Made by a program: the position numbers and the translations under genes. 64,000 nt of DNA, from positions 62,001 through 126,000 of the forward strand of contig JAIELF010000010.1 of NCBI GenBank assembly GCA_019753235.1. The letters are read 5' to 3'. Below are positions 14,636-23,880 of this stretch, in pieces (position 1 is the first letter of the stretch; each line of letters starts with the position of its first letter). The notes beneath the pieces were generated by a model that had not been told where the DNA came from, did no database searches, and saw only the letters and a program-made list of their open reading frames with translations. The DNA is from a bacterium (GTDB lineage: Bacteria > Planctomycetota > Planctomycetia > Kolteriales > Kolteriaceae).

Positions 14636-17065
14636 GTGGCGATGCTCGACCAAATGCGATTGGCAGGCAGCAAGATCGACGGCAGTGCACGATGCTCTGC
14701 CGTTCGTCCATCTTGCTGGTTTGCTCTGGCGTCGATCGGGATCCTGCTTGGCCTAACGCTGAGCACGTCGAAAGTGATTGCCCAAGAGGCAAGCTCCCGA
14801 TCAACCGAGAGCGTTCTCGACGTTCGGATCGTGGGCAACAACACCGTCTCGACGGAAAAGATCCTCAGTACCATCACCACCAAACCGGGCCGACCTTACT
14901 TCGAAGACACCGTCAAAAGCGACATCGCCCAGCTCTACTCTCGGCGCTGGTTCTACGACATCCGTACCGATATCGATCGCAAACCCGAAGGGGTCATCGT
15001 CATCTTCAAGGTGAGCGAGCGACCAGTCATTCAAGAGGTCTTGTTTCAGGGACATGATGATCGCCCCTTCAACAAAAAGAAGTTGATGGAGATGACCGAT
15101 CTTCGGCCGGGCAAGGCGATGGACCCCGAGATCAATCGGTCAGCAGCACGGCAGTTGGAACGTTCTTACCAGGATAAAGGCTTCCCGTTTGCCACCGTCG
15201 AACTGACGGAAGGGGGCAAGTACGGCGACAAGCGCGTCGTGATGAGAATCACCCAAGGGCCGAAAACCCGTATTGCCGATATCGATTTCGAGGGTCAGCA
15301 ATTCGTCAGCGGTTCGCGTCTCGAAACGTTTCTTGAACAGAAACGAGCCTGGGGTAGCCGAGTCGGCATTCCCTTCGCATCGGGATTGTGGAACCCCGAT
15401 GGCATCGAGGCCGACCGCGTCAAGCTGATCGAGTACTACCGCAGCTACGGGTTCCTCGACGTCAAGATTGGTCGGCGATTTGATTGGACCGAGGATCGAT
15501 CGCAAGTTCGCGTGACCTACGTCATCGACGAAGGGAAGCAGTACAAAGTCCGCGACATCAAGATGGTCGGCAACAAGGTATTCGACGAGGAAAAGCTTCG
15601 GAAGGATCTTCAACTGACCAGCGGTGAAACGCTTCAGCGAGGCAAGCTCGAACAGGACGTTTCGAAGATTCGCGAAGCGTACGGCAAAGAGGGATACGTC
15701 TTTGCCGCTGTCAATGTGGAACAGCGGGTCACGGACAAGCCGGGTGAAGTCGATCTCTACTATCAGGTGACCGAAGACCTGCCTCGCAAGATTGGTCGAA
15801 TCAACATCGAAGGGAACGAGATCACCAAAGCTCGCGTCATCAACAATGTGATGCAGCTCGAGCCGGGCCAGATTGCCGACAGTACCGAACTGCGTCGAGC
15901 GCAAGCACTCTTAAGCGGCAGCAGACTCTTTGAAGTCAATCCGCAAGCGGGCGTGACGCCGACGGTCGAGTTCGATCCTGCCAATGATCCGACGACCGAA
16001 TTTCAAGACATTCGCGTTCGTGTGCAAGAGGCTCAGACGGGTCAGTTGATGCTGGGTGCCGGGGTCAACTCGGATAGCGGCGTAGGCGGTAGCCTCGTCA
16101 TTCACGAACGGAACTTCGATCTCTTTGCGATTCCAACCTCCTGGAACGACATTCGCGAAGGGCGTCTCTTCCGCGGAGCCGGACAGGAACTGCGCATCGA
16201 GGCGATTCCGGGTAACCTTGTTCATCGTTACAGCGTCACGTTCCGCGAGCCGAGCCTTTTCGGGACGACATACTCGTTTACATCGAGCGGTTACTACTAT
16301 CGCCGAATCTTCCAAAGCTGGCACGAACAAAGGCTCGGCGGTCGCTTCAGCCTTGGGAAGCAATTCACGCGATCGCTGGGTGGCTCGTTGACGCTGCGTG
16401 CGGAAGATGTCGAGATCAGCAATCCGAGAACGCCTTCGCCCGACGATCTCACAAGCGCCCTGGGACACAGCGGCCTATTTAGCGGGCGAGTTGGTGTTTC
16501 GCACGATACAAGAGATTCAAATCTTCGCCCCAGCTCGGGACACTACGTGGAACTTGCCTTTGAGCAGGCGTTCGGCGACTACACGTTTCCGAAGGGTACT
16601 TTTGAAGGTCGTCAATACTGGACCGTCACAAGCCGAGCCGATGGTAGCGGCAAGCACATCATCGCGGCTCGCGGCGAGCTTGGCTTGACCGGCGACAACA
16701 CGCCGATCTTCGAAAGGTTCTATGCCGGCGGTTTCCGAACCTTGAGAGGCTTCCAGTTTCGTGGCGTCAGTCCGACCGATCTTGGGATCGAGGTCGGCGG
16801 TGATTTCATGATGCTCACGGGGCTCGAATATCAGTTCCCGATCACGGCCGACGACAACATCGGCGGTGCCTTCTTCATCGATGCAGGTACCGTCGAGCGG
16901 AAGCTCGAAATCCTTGACTACCGCGTGTCGGCGGGCTTCGGGCTTCGCCTGGCCATCCCAGGCATGGGCCCTGTCCCATTGGCCTTCGACTTCGCTTTCC
17001 CGATTGCTCTCAACGCCAACGACGACAAGCAGATCTTCAGCTTCTCGGTCGGTTGGTTCAACTAA
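14636..17065 (+). CDS. bamA: Outer-membrane assembly factor BamA
   Basis: BamA is the central Omp85 protein that inserts beta-barrel proteins into the outer membrane. The 809-residue product has a signal peptide (hydrophobic 'FALASIGILLGLTLS', cleavage near VIAQEA) and five POTRA domains spanning about residues 58-465. Each starts with a pattern such as 'VRIVGNNTVSTEKIL', 'DIDFEGQQFVSG', 'DIKMVGNKVFDEEKL' or 'RINIEGNEITKARV'. The C-terminal half (~480-809) is a beta-barrel with the loop-6 'FRTLRGFQFRG' (R-G-F motif) and an aromatic last strand 'FSFSVGWFN'. The start is GTG 14636 behind GGAAAAGGGA, or ATG 14642. It supports the presence of an outer membrane in this organism. No chaperone gene such as skp follows. 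Confidence 0.95.
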   Translation: MAMLDQMRLAGSKIDGSARCSAVRPSCWFALASIGILLGLTLSTSKVIAQEASSRSTESVLDVRIVGNNTVSTEKILSTITTKPGRPYFEDTVKSDIAQLYSRRWFYDIRTDIDRKPEGVIVIFKVSERPVIQEVLFQGHDDRPFNKKKLMEMTDLRPGKAMDPEINRSAARQLERSYQDKGFPFATVELTEGGKYGDKRVVMRITQGPKTRIADIDFEGQQFVSGSRLETFLEQKRAWGSRVGIPFASGLWNPDGIEADRVKLIEYYRSYGFLDVKIGRRFDWTEDRSQVRVTYVIDEGKQYKVRDIKMVGNKVFDEEKLRKDLQLTSGETLQRGKLEQDVSKIREAYGKEGYVFAAVNVEQRVTDKPGEVDLYYQVTEDLPRKIGRINIEGNEITKARVINNVMQLEPGQIADSTELRRAQALLSGSRLFEVNPQAGVTPTVEFDPANDPTTEFQDIRVRVQEAQTGQLMLGAGVNSDSGVGGSLVIHERNFDLFAIPTSWNDIREGRLFRGAGQELRIEAIPGNLVHRYSVTFREPSLFGTTYSFTSSGYYYRRIFQSWHEQRLGGRFSLGKQFTRSLGGSLTLRAEDVEISNPRTPSPDDLTSALGHSGLFSGRVGVSHDTRDSNLRPSSGHYVELAFEQAFGDYTFPKGTFEGRQYWTVTSRADGSGKHIIAARGELGLTGDNTPIFERFYAGGFRTLRGFQFRGVSPTDLGIEVGGDFMMLTGLEYQFPITADDNIGGAFFIDAGTVERKLEILDYRVSAGFGLRLAIPGMGPVPLAFDFAFPIALNANDDKQIFSFSVGWFN

Positions 17066-17152
17066 CGCTGCCAGATCCGTCGATCGAGACGCGACACTTC
17101 TGTCGGTCGGATGATCCGTGCGCGATCCCATCAGTAAGTCTATCGCCAGGGA

Positions 17153-19726
17153 TTACTTGCTGAAGATATCTTCGAGGCCCAGATCGGGCGCGGAGACATC
17201 GCTGGTCGAGAAAAAGATCTTTTGCCGAAGCGGATTGGCGTCACTCGGATCGCTGATCATCTGATCCCAAACCTCATCGATCTTCCGAATCTCCTTTTCA
17301 CTCATCTTCCACGACAGAGGAGGTTGTTCCGGTTGACCTGCCTTAGGGGCGGTGATGGCAGGGTCGAAAACAAACTTGATGGTGCCAATCTGCACAGCAC
17401 GCTGACCGCGCGGTGGATCCAGCGGATGTTTTGTCGGCTGCTCTTGCATCACAGGAATCAGGTTCAGAGGCATGGTCCCGATTTCATCCCATCGACCGGT
17501 AAGTTGTCGCCAACTGCGTGAGGAGAGTTCCAGCAGCTTCAGTTCCATGTTCGCTCGCTCGTGTTGGGACGATTGCCGAACAGAGAGAAGAATCTGCAGT
17601 GGTCCGAACGTCGATTTGGCCCAGCCATTCAGAGCGGCACTTCGTTCTTCGCTCTCGGAGGGGACTGCCAGATCCGCGGGCGTCTGCGTCGCCATCAGTC
17701 GGCTTTCTGGGAAGGCCGCAATCCGCACGAGCAAAACTCTTTCGAAGGGCAAAGGCGTTCGCGCGTCACGATTTGAAAGAATCTGCAGCAGCGCGTTGAG
17801 CGCGGTTACAACGCCGTCGTTGTCGGCATATCCGCCGTCGGCAACCCAACGAGACGTCAGACGAATCCCACTTCGTTCCGGCCGACAAACGGGCGTGACG
17901 TAAGAAAACGTTGCCGAGAGACGGACCGCCGTCGACAGAGCGATATCGGAATGGGGATAGACGCGCGCGAACTCGTCGGCATCGGTCTGAAAGACCGGTT
18001 CCATGGGGACACGGATCGGGGAGAAGAGAAATCGCTGTCCTCCGTCGCACAGCGTGCCATTGAAAATCGGGATCGGCAACTTCCCCTGCAGAATCAATGA
18101 TCGAAGCCGATGCAGCGTTTGAAAGCTTTTCATTTCCTGTCGATACGAACTGTCGGCAACATCCAGCAGCGTCTCGGTCCGTCGACGCCAAACATTCTCC
18201 AAAGCCAATCCGCGATCTTGGAAATCGCCCGGCGAGAATCGACTTGTCGGCGCCATCGATCGAAGTAAATCGGGAAAGGCGAGCCCCCAACCAATTGCTT
18301 CCAATCCCGAAAGCGTTGACGAATCGCGCACCCATTGATCAATCTCATTGAACTGGTCAGTCGAGTTGGCAGCGATCAAATCCTGATAGCGCAGCAGGTA
18401 GTAGTATGTACCGACACTTCCTCCCGAGACACCACTGATCAGTCCGACCGAGCGTGTGAGTGTGCTGCCGAACTTTTCGTGCAGGCCGGCCAGCACCTTG
18501 GCGGTCCATGCGGCCGCTTGAATTCCTCCCCCCGCTGCGCAGACGACGATCAATGTTCGCTGGCCATCACTTGTCGCGGGAAGGAGACTAGTTTGTTCGT
18601 CTCGGCTCTGAAGTTCAGACGCGATTTGACCCTCTCGCCAAGCGCGGACGACGTCGGCCATCTGCGGTGCGGGGATCGGTTCGACTTCGACCACCGCTGG
18701 CGTTTCAGAACCGGGCGGGCCCAAAGGATCGGCTACCGTTCCCTCCATGGGCAAGAGCTCGTAAAAGTGGTCAGCTTGATATTGGCTGCCGATCAGCGCC
18801 CAAAAAATAAGGACGACCAGAAGTGTTGGTAGACGGTAAAAATCCAAGAAGAACGAGATTCCCCCGAGAACCAATCCCACGATCAACAAGACGAGAACGG
18901 CGTAAAAAAGTACGGGAAAGGGAGCGAACTCCGGTTTGTTCAGTGCGGGATGTAGAAAGATGCCGGCATAAAGGGAGGCCGACAACAGGAGCATGAAAGT
19001 CTGCCTTTCGTGGCCCGGCGCGAGCACATAAGAGAAACTTCCGCCGTGCGCGATTCGGACATAACCGTTGGGTCGGCCGGCATAGTTGGCAAGGAGCGTC
19101 GCGAGGCCGCGAAGGATTGGATCGAGCAATCCCGGTGGCCGAATCCCTCGCGTCATGGCATCGAAGGGAGTGAGTTCGGTGACGAGTGATTCACCGCCGA
19201 TAAAGAGTCGCACGATCGCTCCGAAGAGGACGATCGTCACCATCGCCAGCAACACTCCCACGGCGATGATCGTTGCTCCCAGTGGCCAAGTGGTCGGGAG
19301 CGATGTGATGCCGTCCCAACCGAGAATTCTTCCATTGGCCAGATCGGTTCGGTAGAAGCAGACAACCGGCAGGCAGACGATCAGCAGGGTCCAAATGATG
19401 AACCACAGAATTGTTCCGACCACGTTGAATCGGCGTCTTGGTCGGAATCGCTCGGCAACATCTGGGAAACGATCAGGTGAGTTAAGCCAAGTGACACGGG
19501 TGGCGGCGAGCGAAATCGAAACGGCCAAGGTGCAGATCCAAGAGAGCGTCAATAAACGCCACGAAGAGTCGACGAGAAAGACATTGGCAAGCGGAAGAAA
19601 CCGCTGCGTCGCCCCCATCCATGAAAGAACAATGATCGGCCCCAATAGCGTCAGGAGCGAATAGCGAACCAAATAGGCGGCACGGATTAGGCCCCAAAGA
19701 ACCTCCCCGCGACCGGATTCCTGCAT
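17153..19726 (-). CDS. Membrane-anchored patatin-like phospholipase
   Basis: About 857 residues. The N-terminal ~370 residues hold about seven hydrophobic segments; the C-terminal part is a patatin-type lipid acyl hydrolase. Seen are the oxyanion Gly-rich 'AAGGGIQAAAWTAKVL', the nucleophile elbow 'ISGVSGGSVG' (G-V-S-G-G, G-x-S-x-G) and the catalytic Asp in 'WVADGGYADNDGV' (D-G-G). Patatins use a Ser-Asp dyad to cleave acyl chains from phospholipids. A soluble catalytic domain attached to a polytopic anchor would act at the inner membrane. ATG 19726 follows an AAAGGA ribosome binding site at ~10 bases; the TTG at 19762 adds a charged stretch. It is the last gene of a long same-strand series with the aldose epimerase 85 bases upstream. 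Confidence 0.87.
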   Translation of the reverse strand: MQESGRGEVLWGLIRAAYLVRYSLLTLLGPIIVLSWMGATQRFLPLANVFLVDSSWRLLTLSWICTLAVSISLAATRVTWLNSPDRFPDVAERFRPRRRFNVVGTILWFIIWTLLIVCLPVVCFYRTDLANGRILGWDGITSLPTTWPLGATIIAVGVLLAMVTIVLFGAIVRLFIGGESLVTELTPFDAMTRGIRPPGLLDPILRGLATLLANYAGRPNGYVRIAHGGSFSYVLAPGHERQTFMLLLSASLYAGIFLHPALNKPEFAPFPVLFYAVLVLLIVGLVLGGISFFLDFYRLPTLLVVLIFWALIGSQYQADHFYELLPMEGTVADPLGPPGSETPAVVEVEPIPAPQMADVVRAWREGQIASELQSRDEQTSLLPATSDGQRTLIVVCAAGGGIQAAAWTAKVLAGLHEKFGSTLTRSVGLISGVSGGSVGTYYYLLRYQDLIAANSTDQFNEIDQWVRDSSTLSGLEAIGWGLAFPDLLRSMAPTSRFSPGDFQDRGLALENVWRRRTETLLDVADSSYRQEMKSFQTLHRLRSLILQGKLPIPIFNGTLCDGGQRFLFSPIRVPMEPVFQTDADEFARVYPHSDIALSTAVRLSATFSYVTPVCRPERSGIRLTSRWVADGGYADNDGVVTALNALLQILSNRDARTPLPFERVLLVRIAAFPESRLMATQTPADLAVPSESEERSAALNGWAKSTFGPLQILLSVRQSSQHERANMELKLLELSSRSWRQLTGRWDEIGTMPLNLIPVMQEQPTKHPLDPPRGQRAVQIGTIKFVFDPAITAPKAGQPEQPPLSWKMSEKEIRKIDEVWDQMISDPSDANPLRQKIFFSTSDVSAPDLGLEDIFSK

Positions 19727-19811
19727 AATCGACGAATCCTTTCGTTTCGAAATCGACCTCAAACGTCATCCTTGATGAGTACGGACGACGCCTTGCCCAA
19801 GTCTTCTTGCG

Positions 19812-20795
19812 TCACCCGGACGACCTTACTTGATACTCGACCCATCCCGTGAAGGATTGTCCCGGCTCGACGACCAAAAGATGAGCGGCCTCTTGCAACT
19901 CGATGGTGGACAAATTGTGCGCGTCCGTCGAGCAGGTTTGGTTCTCGACGCAGAACGCTTCCTTGTCGGCCGGCGTGAAGACAACCACGTGCGTGAAGTC
20001 ACCGCTCGCGACCAAGTCGATCGCCAGCCGGCTGGTGCGGTGTTCGATCGTCGCATGCTCGTCTGGCTTCATCCCCCAAAAGACATCGTCGATGGAGAAA
20101 CCCGCCAGCGTCCGAGGAGATCGCATGTCGAAAGAGGTCTGTTCAAGCGGGACCAAACGACCGGTGGGTAGCAGTTCGATCGCCTCCATCCATGCGGTGG
20201 CCGGGACTCGCAGAAACGTGGATTCTCTCGAACCCAGGTAGCGAAAATAGGGATGCAAGCCGAAGCCGAACGGGACGCGAGTGGTGCCGACTTCGTTGTC
20301 AACGGTATAAGTCCATCGCAATCTTCCCTCGGCAACACGAATGGCCACTCGAAGCCGATGCGGATGGGGAAAGTGTTCGTACTGTGGAGAGCCGGCCGAG
20401 AAGTCGACGCATGCTTCGATTTCCAGGGCATCATCGGCAGGGTTCTGTCGATCGACGAGTTCGCGCACCTCGCTCACGTTCCATGCGACGCTATGGACGA
20501 GGCCATGAATGAAGTTCTTCCCTTTGTTGGGCGTGAAGCCGTAACGTCGACCCTGAAAGGTGAAGTGCGCGTCGCGTACTCGATTGGGGGAGGGATAGAG
20601 GATCGGCACGCCGAACTTGGTTCCGCGCAGATCCCCGAGCGTCGGTGGTTCCAGCAGGATCGACTGGCCCGCATGCTCGAATGACTTAATGTTGAAGCCG
20701 GCGTCGGGAACAATTTCCACTTTCGTGGACCCGACCGAAAGGGAATAGATCGTCCAGCCCCGTTCGAGATCGGTTCGCTTTTCGATCTGGACCAT
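19812..20795 (-). CDS. Aldose 1-epimerase family protein
   Basis: A 327-residue galactose-mutarotase fold that should interconvert alpha and beta anomers of a sugar (or a related hexose 6-phosphate). The family is seen in 'VEIVPDAGFNIKSFEHAG', 'FGVPILYPSPNRVRD', the His of 'NFIHGLVHSVAW', the second His of 'FGLHPYFRYLG' and the likely catalytic Glu in 'AFCVENQTCSTDAHN'. GGGAGGG lies 6 bases before the ATG. It follows the TIM-barrel isomerase by 50 bases on the same strand, so the two probably act on one sugar pathway. Exact substrate unknown. Confidence 0.9.
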   Translation of the reverse strand: MVQIEKRTDLERGWTIYSLSVGSTKVEIVPDAGFNIKSFEHAGQSILLEPPTLGDLRGTKFGVPILYPSPNRVRDAHFTFQGRRYGFTPNKGKNFIHGLVHSVAWNVSEVRELVDRQNPADDALEIEACVDFSAGSPQYEHFPHPHRLRVAIRVAEGRLRWTYTVDNEVGTTRVPFGFGLHPYFRYLGSRESTFLRVPATAWMEAIELLPTGRLVPLEQTSFDMRSPRTLAGFSIDDVFWGMKPDEHATIEHRTSRLAIDLVASGDFTHVVVFTPADKEAFCVENQTCSTDAHNLSTIELQEAAHLLVVEPGQSFTGWVEYQVRSSG

Positions 20796-20845
20796 GGCCG
20801 GCCCTCCCTGAGTTGCCTGCGTGTTGGTTTAAGAATGGATGAAGC

Positions 20846-21859
20846 TTACCCTCTTTTGGCCTCCTCAATCGAGGCGAAATCTCGCAGGTCGTACGGAATG
20901 CTTGCTCGATCGAGTAATCGCAACAGCGCCCGAAGGGCGACGCCCATCCCATCGGGCCCGCTGAATCCTCCGAACTGTCCCCCTCCTTTGAGGTGGGGTT
21001 CGAGTTCAACGAAGAACCCTGGCGCGCCCAACGACTTCATCGTCGCGGTCTTTTCCGCGAGGGTCGGTTTCAACTCGCGAAAGATTGCTTCATGGCCGCT
21101 GTCGCCTTGATCGCATGGGACGAAATTCTTGAGCCTTTCCTCGTCGACATAGCCAGCCCACTGAAGCGAGGGGTCGATACGATAATCCTTCACGTGCATC
21201 CATCCGACGCTAGTGATCATCTTGCGGAGCTCGCTCAAACACTTTTCTGGGCCCATATTTTGGCAGGCGAGATTTCCACCATCAAAAATGGTCACCATCG
21301 CCGGCGAAGCGACTTTCTCGGCAAGATACGCCAAAGCCGAGCCCGTCGAGCCCATCAAGTTCGCTTCGATCTCGAGACCATAGACAACGCCCGCGTCGTG
21401 ACAGCGCTCGGCAATACGCGAAATCTGATCGATCGTTTGATTCATATGCTCGGCCGGGTCATCTCCTTTCGGAGGATAGAACGAGAAACCCCGGAGAAGC
21501 TTCGTCTCGAAGCGATGGGCCAGATCGATCGCTCGGCGAACGTCTTGATCCAGATACTTCTCAAACGGGATGAAGGCGTTGTGCGTGCCGTCTTCCCGAT
21601 CCACCAGTTTCACTTTGCCGATCGGCGAACCGATCGTCGCGAGGGAAAGACCGTAATCGTGATGAAGAGACCGCAGGTGAACGATCTCGTCATCCGTCAA
21701 CTTCATGACGTTCTTAACGCCTGAGCCCAGATCGACAAATCGCAGGCTGTAATACCGCAGACCCAATGCCGCAAAGACAGCCAGTTGTTCGACAGCCGTC
21801 TTCTGGTTCGCGCATTCGTCGGCGAATCCGCTCAAGATAACTGCCGGGGAATCAGCCAT
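20846..21859 (-). CDS. Sugar phosphate isomerase/epimerase (TIM barrel)
   Basis: A 337-residue member of the xylose-isomerase-like (AP endonuclease 2) superfamily. Metal-binding residues of this fold are visible: Glu in 'VYGLEIEANLMG', Asp in 'VTIFDGGNLACQ', His in 'GWMHVKDYRID' and Glu in 'FFVELEPHLKGG'. Members isomerise or epimerise ketoses and inositol derivatives (IolE, IolI, tagatose epimerase types). It lies 29 bases after regA and 50 before the aldose epimerase on the same strand, and a myo-inositol oxygenase is 4 kb upstream, so an inositol or uronate link is possible but not shown. Confidence 0.88.
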   Translation of the reverse strand: MADSPAVILSGFADECANQKTAVEQLAVFAALGLRYYSLRFVDLGSGVKNVMKLTDDEIVHLRSLHHDYGLSLATIGSPIGKVKLVDREDGTHNAFIPFEKYLDQDVRRAIDLAHRFETKLLRGFSFYPPKGDDPAEHMNQTIDQISRIAERCHDAGVVYGLEIEANLMGSTGSALAYLAEKVASPAMVTIFDGGNLACQNMGPEKCLSELRKMITSVGWMHVKDYRIDPSLQWAGYVDEERLKNFVPCDQGDSGHEAIFRELKPTLAEKTATMKSLGAPGFFVELEPHLKGGGQFGGFSGPDGMGVALRALLRLLDRASIPYDLRDFASIEEAKRG

Positions 21860-21888
21860 TCTCTCACCCTTCTTGTTCTTGTTGGTGT

Positions 21889-22419
21889 TTACTCGGGGGC
21901 CAGCTTCTGGAGTTTGCGTTGCAGCGATCGCCGATGAATTCCCAGCCGGCGTGCTGCTTCAGAGATGTTGCCTTCACAGTCGGCAAGGACTCGGTGGATG
22001 TGCTCCCATTCCACGCGTGCCAAGCTTAGCGTCTCGGCCGGGGCGGCTCTTTTGTGTTCGGGCGTGAAGGCGGCGATGACATCGTCGGCGTCGGCGGGTT
22101 TGGTGACGTAGTTCGAAGCGCCCAGTCGCATGGCATCGACTGCCGTCGCGATCGAACCGAACCCGGTCAGGATGACCACCTGCGTCGAGGGGTCGATCTG
22201 TTTAATCTGCGTCATTAATTCGAGGCCGGTCATGCCGGGCATCTTTAAATCGAGAATGGCAAACTCGGGTGAATCTTGCCGAGCCATCTCCAATGCTTCT
22301 TGACCGCTTGATGCCGTTCGAACATCAAAACCCCGGTCGCGCAGCGCCTTGGCCATTCTTTCTCGCAGCGAGTCATTGTCATCGGCCAAAAGAAAACTCG
22401 CGCCCGATTCCGGCCCCAT
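21889..22419 (-). CDS. regA: RegA/PrrA/ActR-type response regulator
   Basis: A 176-residue two-domain regulator. Receiver domain: 'LLADDNDSLRERMAKAL', phospho-acceptor Asp57 in 'AILDLKMPGMTG', Thr in 'VVILTGFGS' and Lys in 'YVTKPAD'. A short linker leads to a C-terminal Fis-type helix-turn-helix, 'NISEAARRLGIHRRSLQRKL', which closely follows the strongly conserved RegA DNA-binding helix. RegA controls redox-responsive genes such as respiratory, carbon-fixation and hydrogenase genes in proteobacteria; the targets here are unknown. GGGAGGT lies 5 bases before ATG 22419, which fixes the start. It follows its kinase gene by 111 bases. Confidence 0.93.
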   Translation of the reverse strand: MGPESGASFLLADDNDSLRERMAKALRDRGFDVRTASSGQEALEMARQDSPEFAILDLKMPGMTGLELMTQIKQIDPSTQVVILTGFGSIATAVDAMRLGASNYVTKPADADDVIAAFTPEHKRAAPAETLSLARVEWEHIHRVLADCEGNISEAARRLGIHRRSLQRKLQKLAPE

Positions 22420-22530
22420 GAAAGACCTCCCTTTCGCGATGAAGTACACAGGTCCCGGCGTTGGTGTGAAAACCAAGGAGACGCGACCCTGTGAGGCTGT
22501 TCTATGGAAGCGGCCGACCCGCAACCGATG

Positions 22531-23880
22531 TCACGAATATTGGCTGCTCACGGGCGCGCTGCCATCGGTCCCATCTTCGGTCGAGCGGGACCTCGCTCGC
22601 GGCAACACCACCCGCGCGGTGGTGCCGACACCAACTTCGGAGACGAGTTCCAGCGAGCCACCCAATCGATCGAGAACCGCTCGCGCTAAGAATATCCCCA
22701 GACCCGTTCCTTCGCCCGGCTGTTTGGTGGTGAAGAAAGGTTCCCCCACTCGGCGAAGAATCTCGATCGGCATGCCCGGCCCCGTGTCCTGAATTGCGAT
22801 CTCGACCGACGCGCGGGCCGGCGTCATCCGAATCGATACCTGTCCCTCTCGACCCACGGCATCGATCGCATTTTTGACTAAGCCACGCAGCGCTTGACCG
22901 ATCGCCACGCGAGGCAGTGCCATGGCGACGCCGCCGTTGTCCTCGAAGATCACTTCCACTCGGTCGGCATGAGGCAATCCGGTGAGAACCTCCTGGATCA
23001 ACGCGCTCGGCGTCAGCTCCGTCATTCCTTCGCCGACACTCTCACCAGCCCGGCCCGCCATGCGGTCGAGTATCGTTCGGCACTGTGCAAGCTCGGTTCG
23101 AATCAGCGTCGTATCGGCAAGGGACTCTTCACTCGCTCCGGAAGATCGAAGATGGAGTTCAAGCTCGCGAGCGACGACGGCGATGGTGGAGAGGGGTGTT
23201 GCCAATTCGTGAGCGGCGCCGGCGGCCAGTGTCGCCATCGCTTCCAGTTTCTCATTTCGGCTTTCGCGCTGGCGAGCGGCTTCGAGTTCGATGTCTCGGT
23301 CGCGCACTTCGCGGGTGAGTCTGGCGATGAAATAGGCGATGGCGGCCGACGCGGCGATGAACGCGACGAGTCTTCCTTCGTCCATCAGCGACAGAATCCC
23401 GGAGAGACCTTTCTTACCTGTCAAAGGATCGACCAGCGGTAACGGAACATACCAAATGCTGAGAATAGTAAAGAAAACAACGCAGACGCTACCGATCAGC
23501 CAGACCAACCACGACCGAACCACAACCGCCGCCAAGGCCAAATTGACCAAGTAGAACACCGCAAACGGGTTTCCCGCGCCCCCCGTCAAGTAGAGTAGGC
23601 CGGTCAAGAGGAGGATGTCGAGTGTCATGATGATGTCAACAAGCGCGTAGCCGACCGCCGTCCACTCGCGCCAAAGGTAATTCCGATCGACCCAGATATA
23701 CCACGAGCCAAAGAAGAGGTTCGTCAGGGCAGTGAGCCCGATGAGCAAAAGAAGCGGCGCTTTGGGAACATCCGCCTTCAGGACCAACCAAACGAAGAGC
23801 AACGTGATGAGTTGACCGCCGACCGCGGCCCAACGGAGTGCCAAAAGCCAACTGACGTTGATTTGCAGGCGTTCGGTCAA
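22531..23880 (-). CDS. regB: RegB/PrrB/ActS-type redox sensor histidine kinase
   Basis: A 449-residue kinase with about six membrane helices in residues 10-185. The loop motif 'GGAGNPF' (100-106) matches the G-G-x-x-N-P-F quinone-binding motif of RegB. The dimerisation helix has His224 in 'AAGAAHELATPLSTI', and Cys267 in 'ELAQCRTIL' falls where the redox-active Cys265 of Rhodobacter RegB is expected. The ATP-binding domain shows N ('LVKNAIDAVG'), G1 ('DTGPGM') and G2 ('GEGTGLGIFL') boxes. It should sense the quinone-pool state and phosphorylate RegA. TTG 23880 overlaps the metallophosphoesterase stop (TTGA), with GAGG 8 bases upstream, so translation is probably coupled. Confidence 0.94.
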   Translation of the reverse strand: MTERLQINVSWLLALRWAAVGGQLITLLFVWLVLKADVPKAPLLLLIGLTALTNLFFGSWYIWVDRNYLWREWTAVGYALVDIIMTLDILLLTGLLYLTGGAGNPFAVFYLVNLALAAVVVRSWLVWLIGSVCVVFFTILSIWYVPLPLVDPLTGKKGLSGILSLMDEGRLVAFIAASAAIAYFIARLTREVRDRDIELEAARQRESRNEKLEAMATLAAGAAHELATPLSTIAVVARELELHLRSSGASEESLADTTLIRTELAQCRTILDRMAGRAGESVGEGMTELTPSALIQEVLTGLPHADRVEVIFEDNGGVAMALPRVAIGQALRGLVKNAIDAVGREGQVSIRMTPARASVEIAIQDTGPGMPIEILRRVGEPFFTTKQPGEGTGLGIFLARAVLDRLGGSLELVSEVGVGTTARVVLPRARSRSTEDGTDGSAPVSSQYS

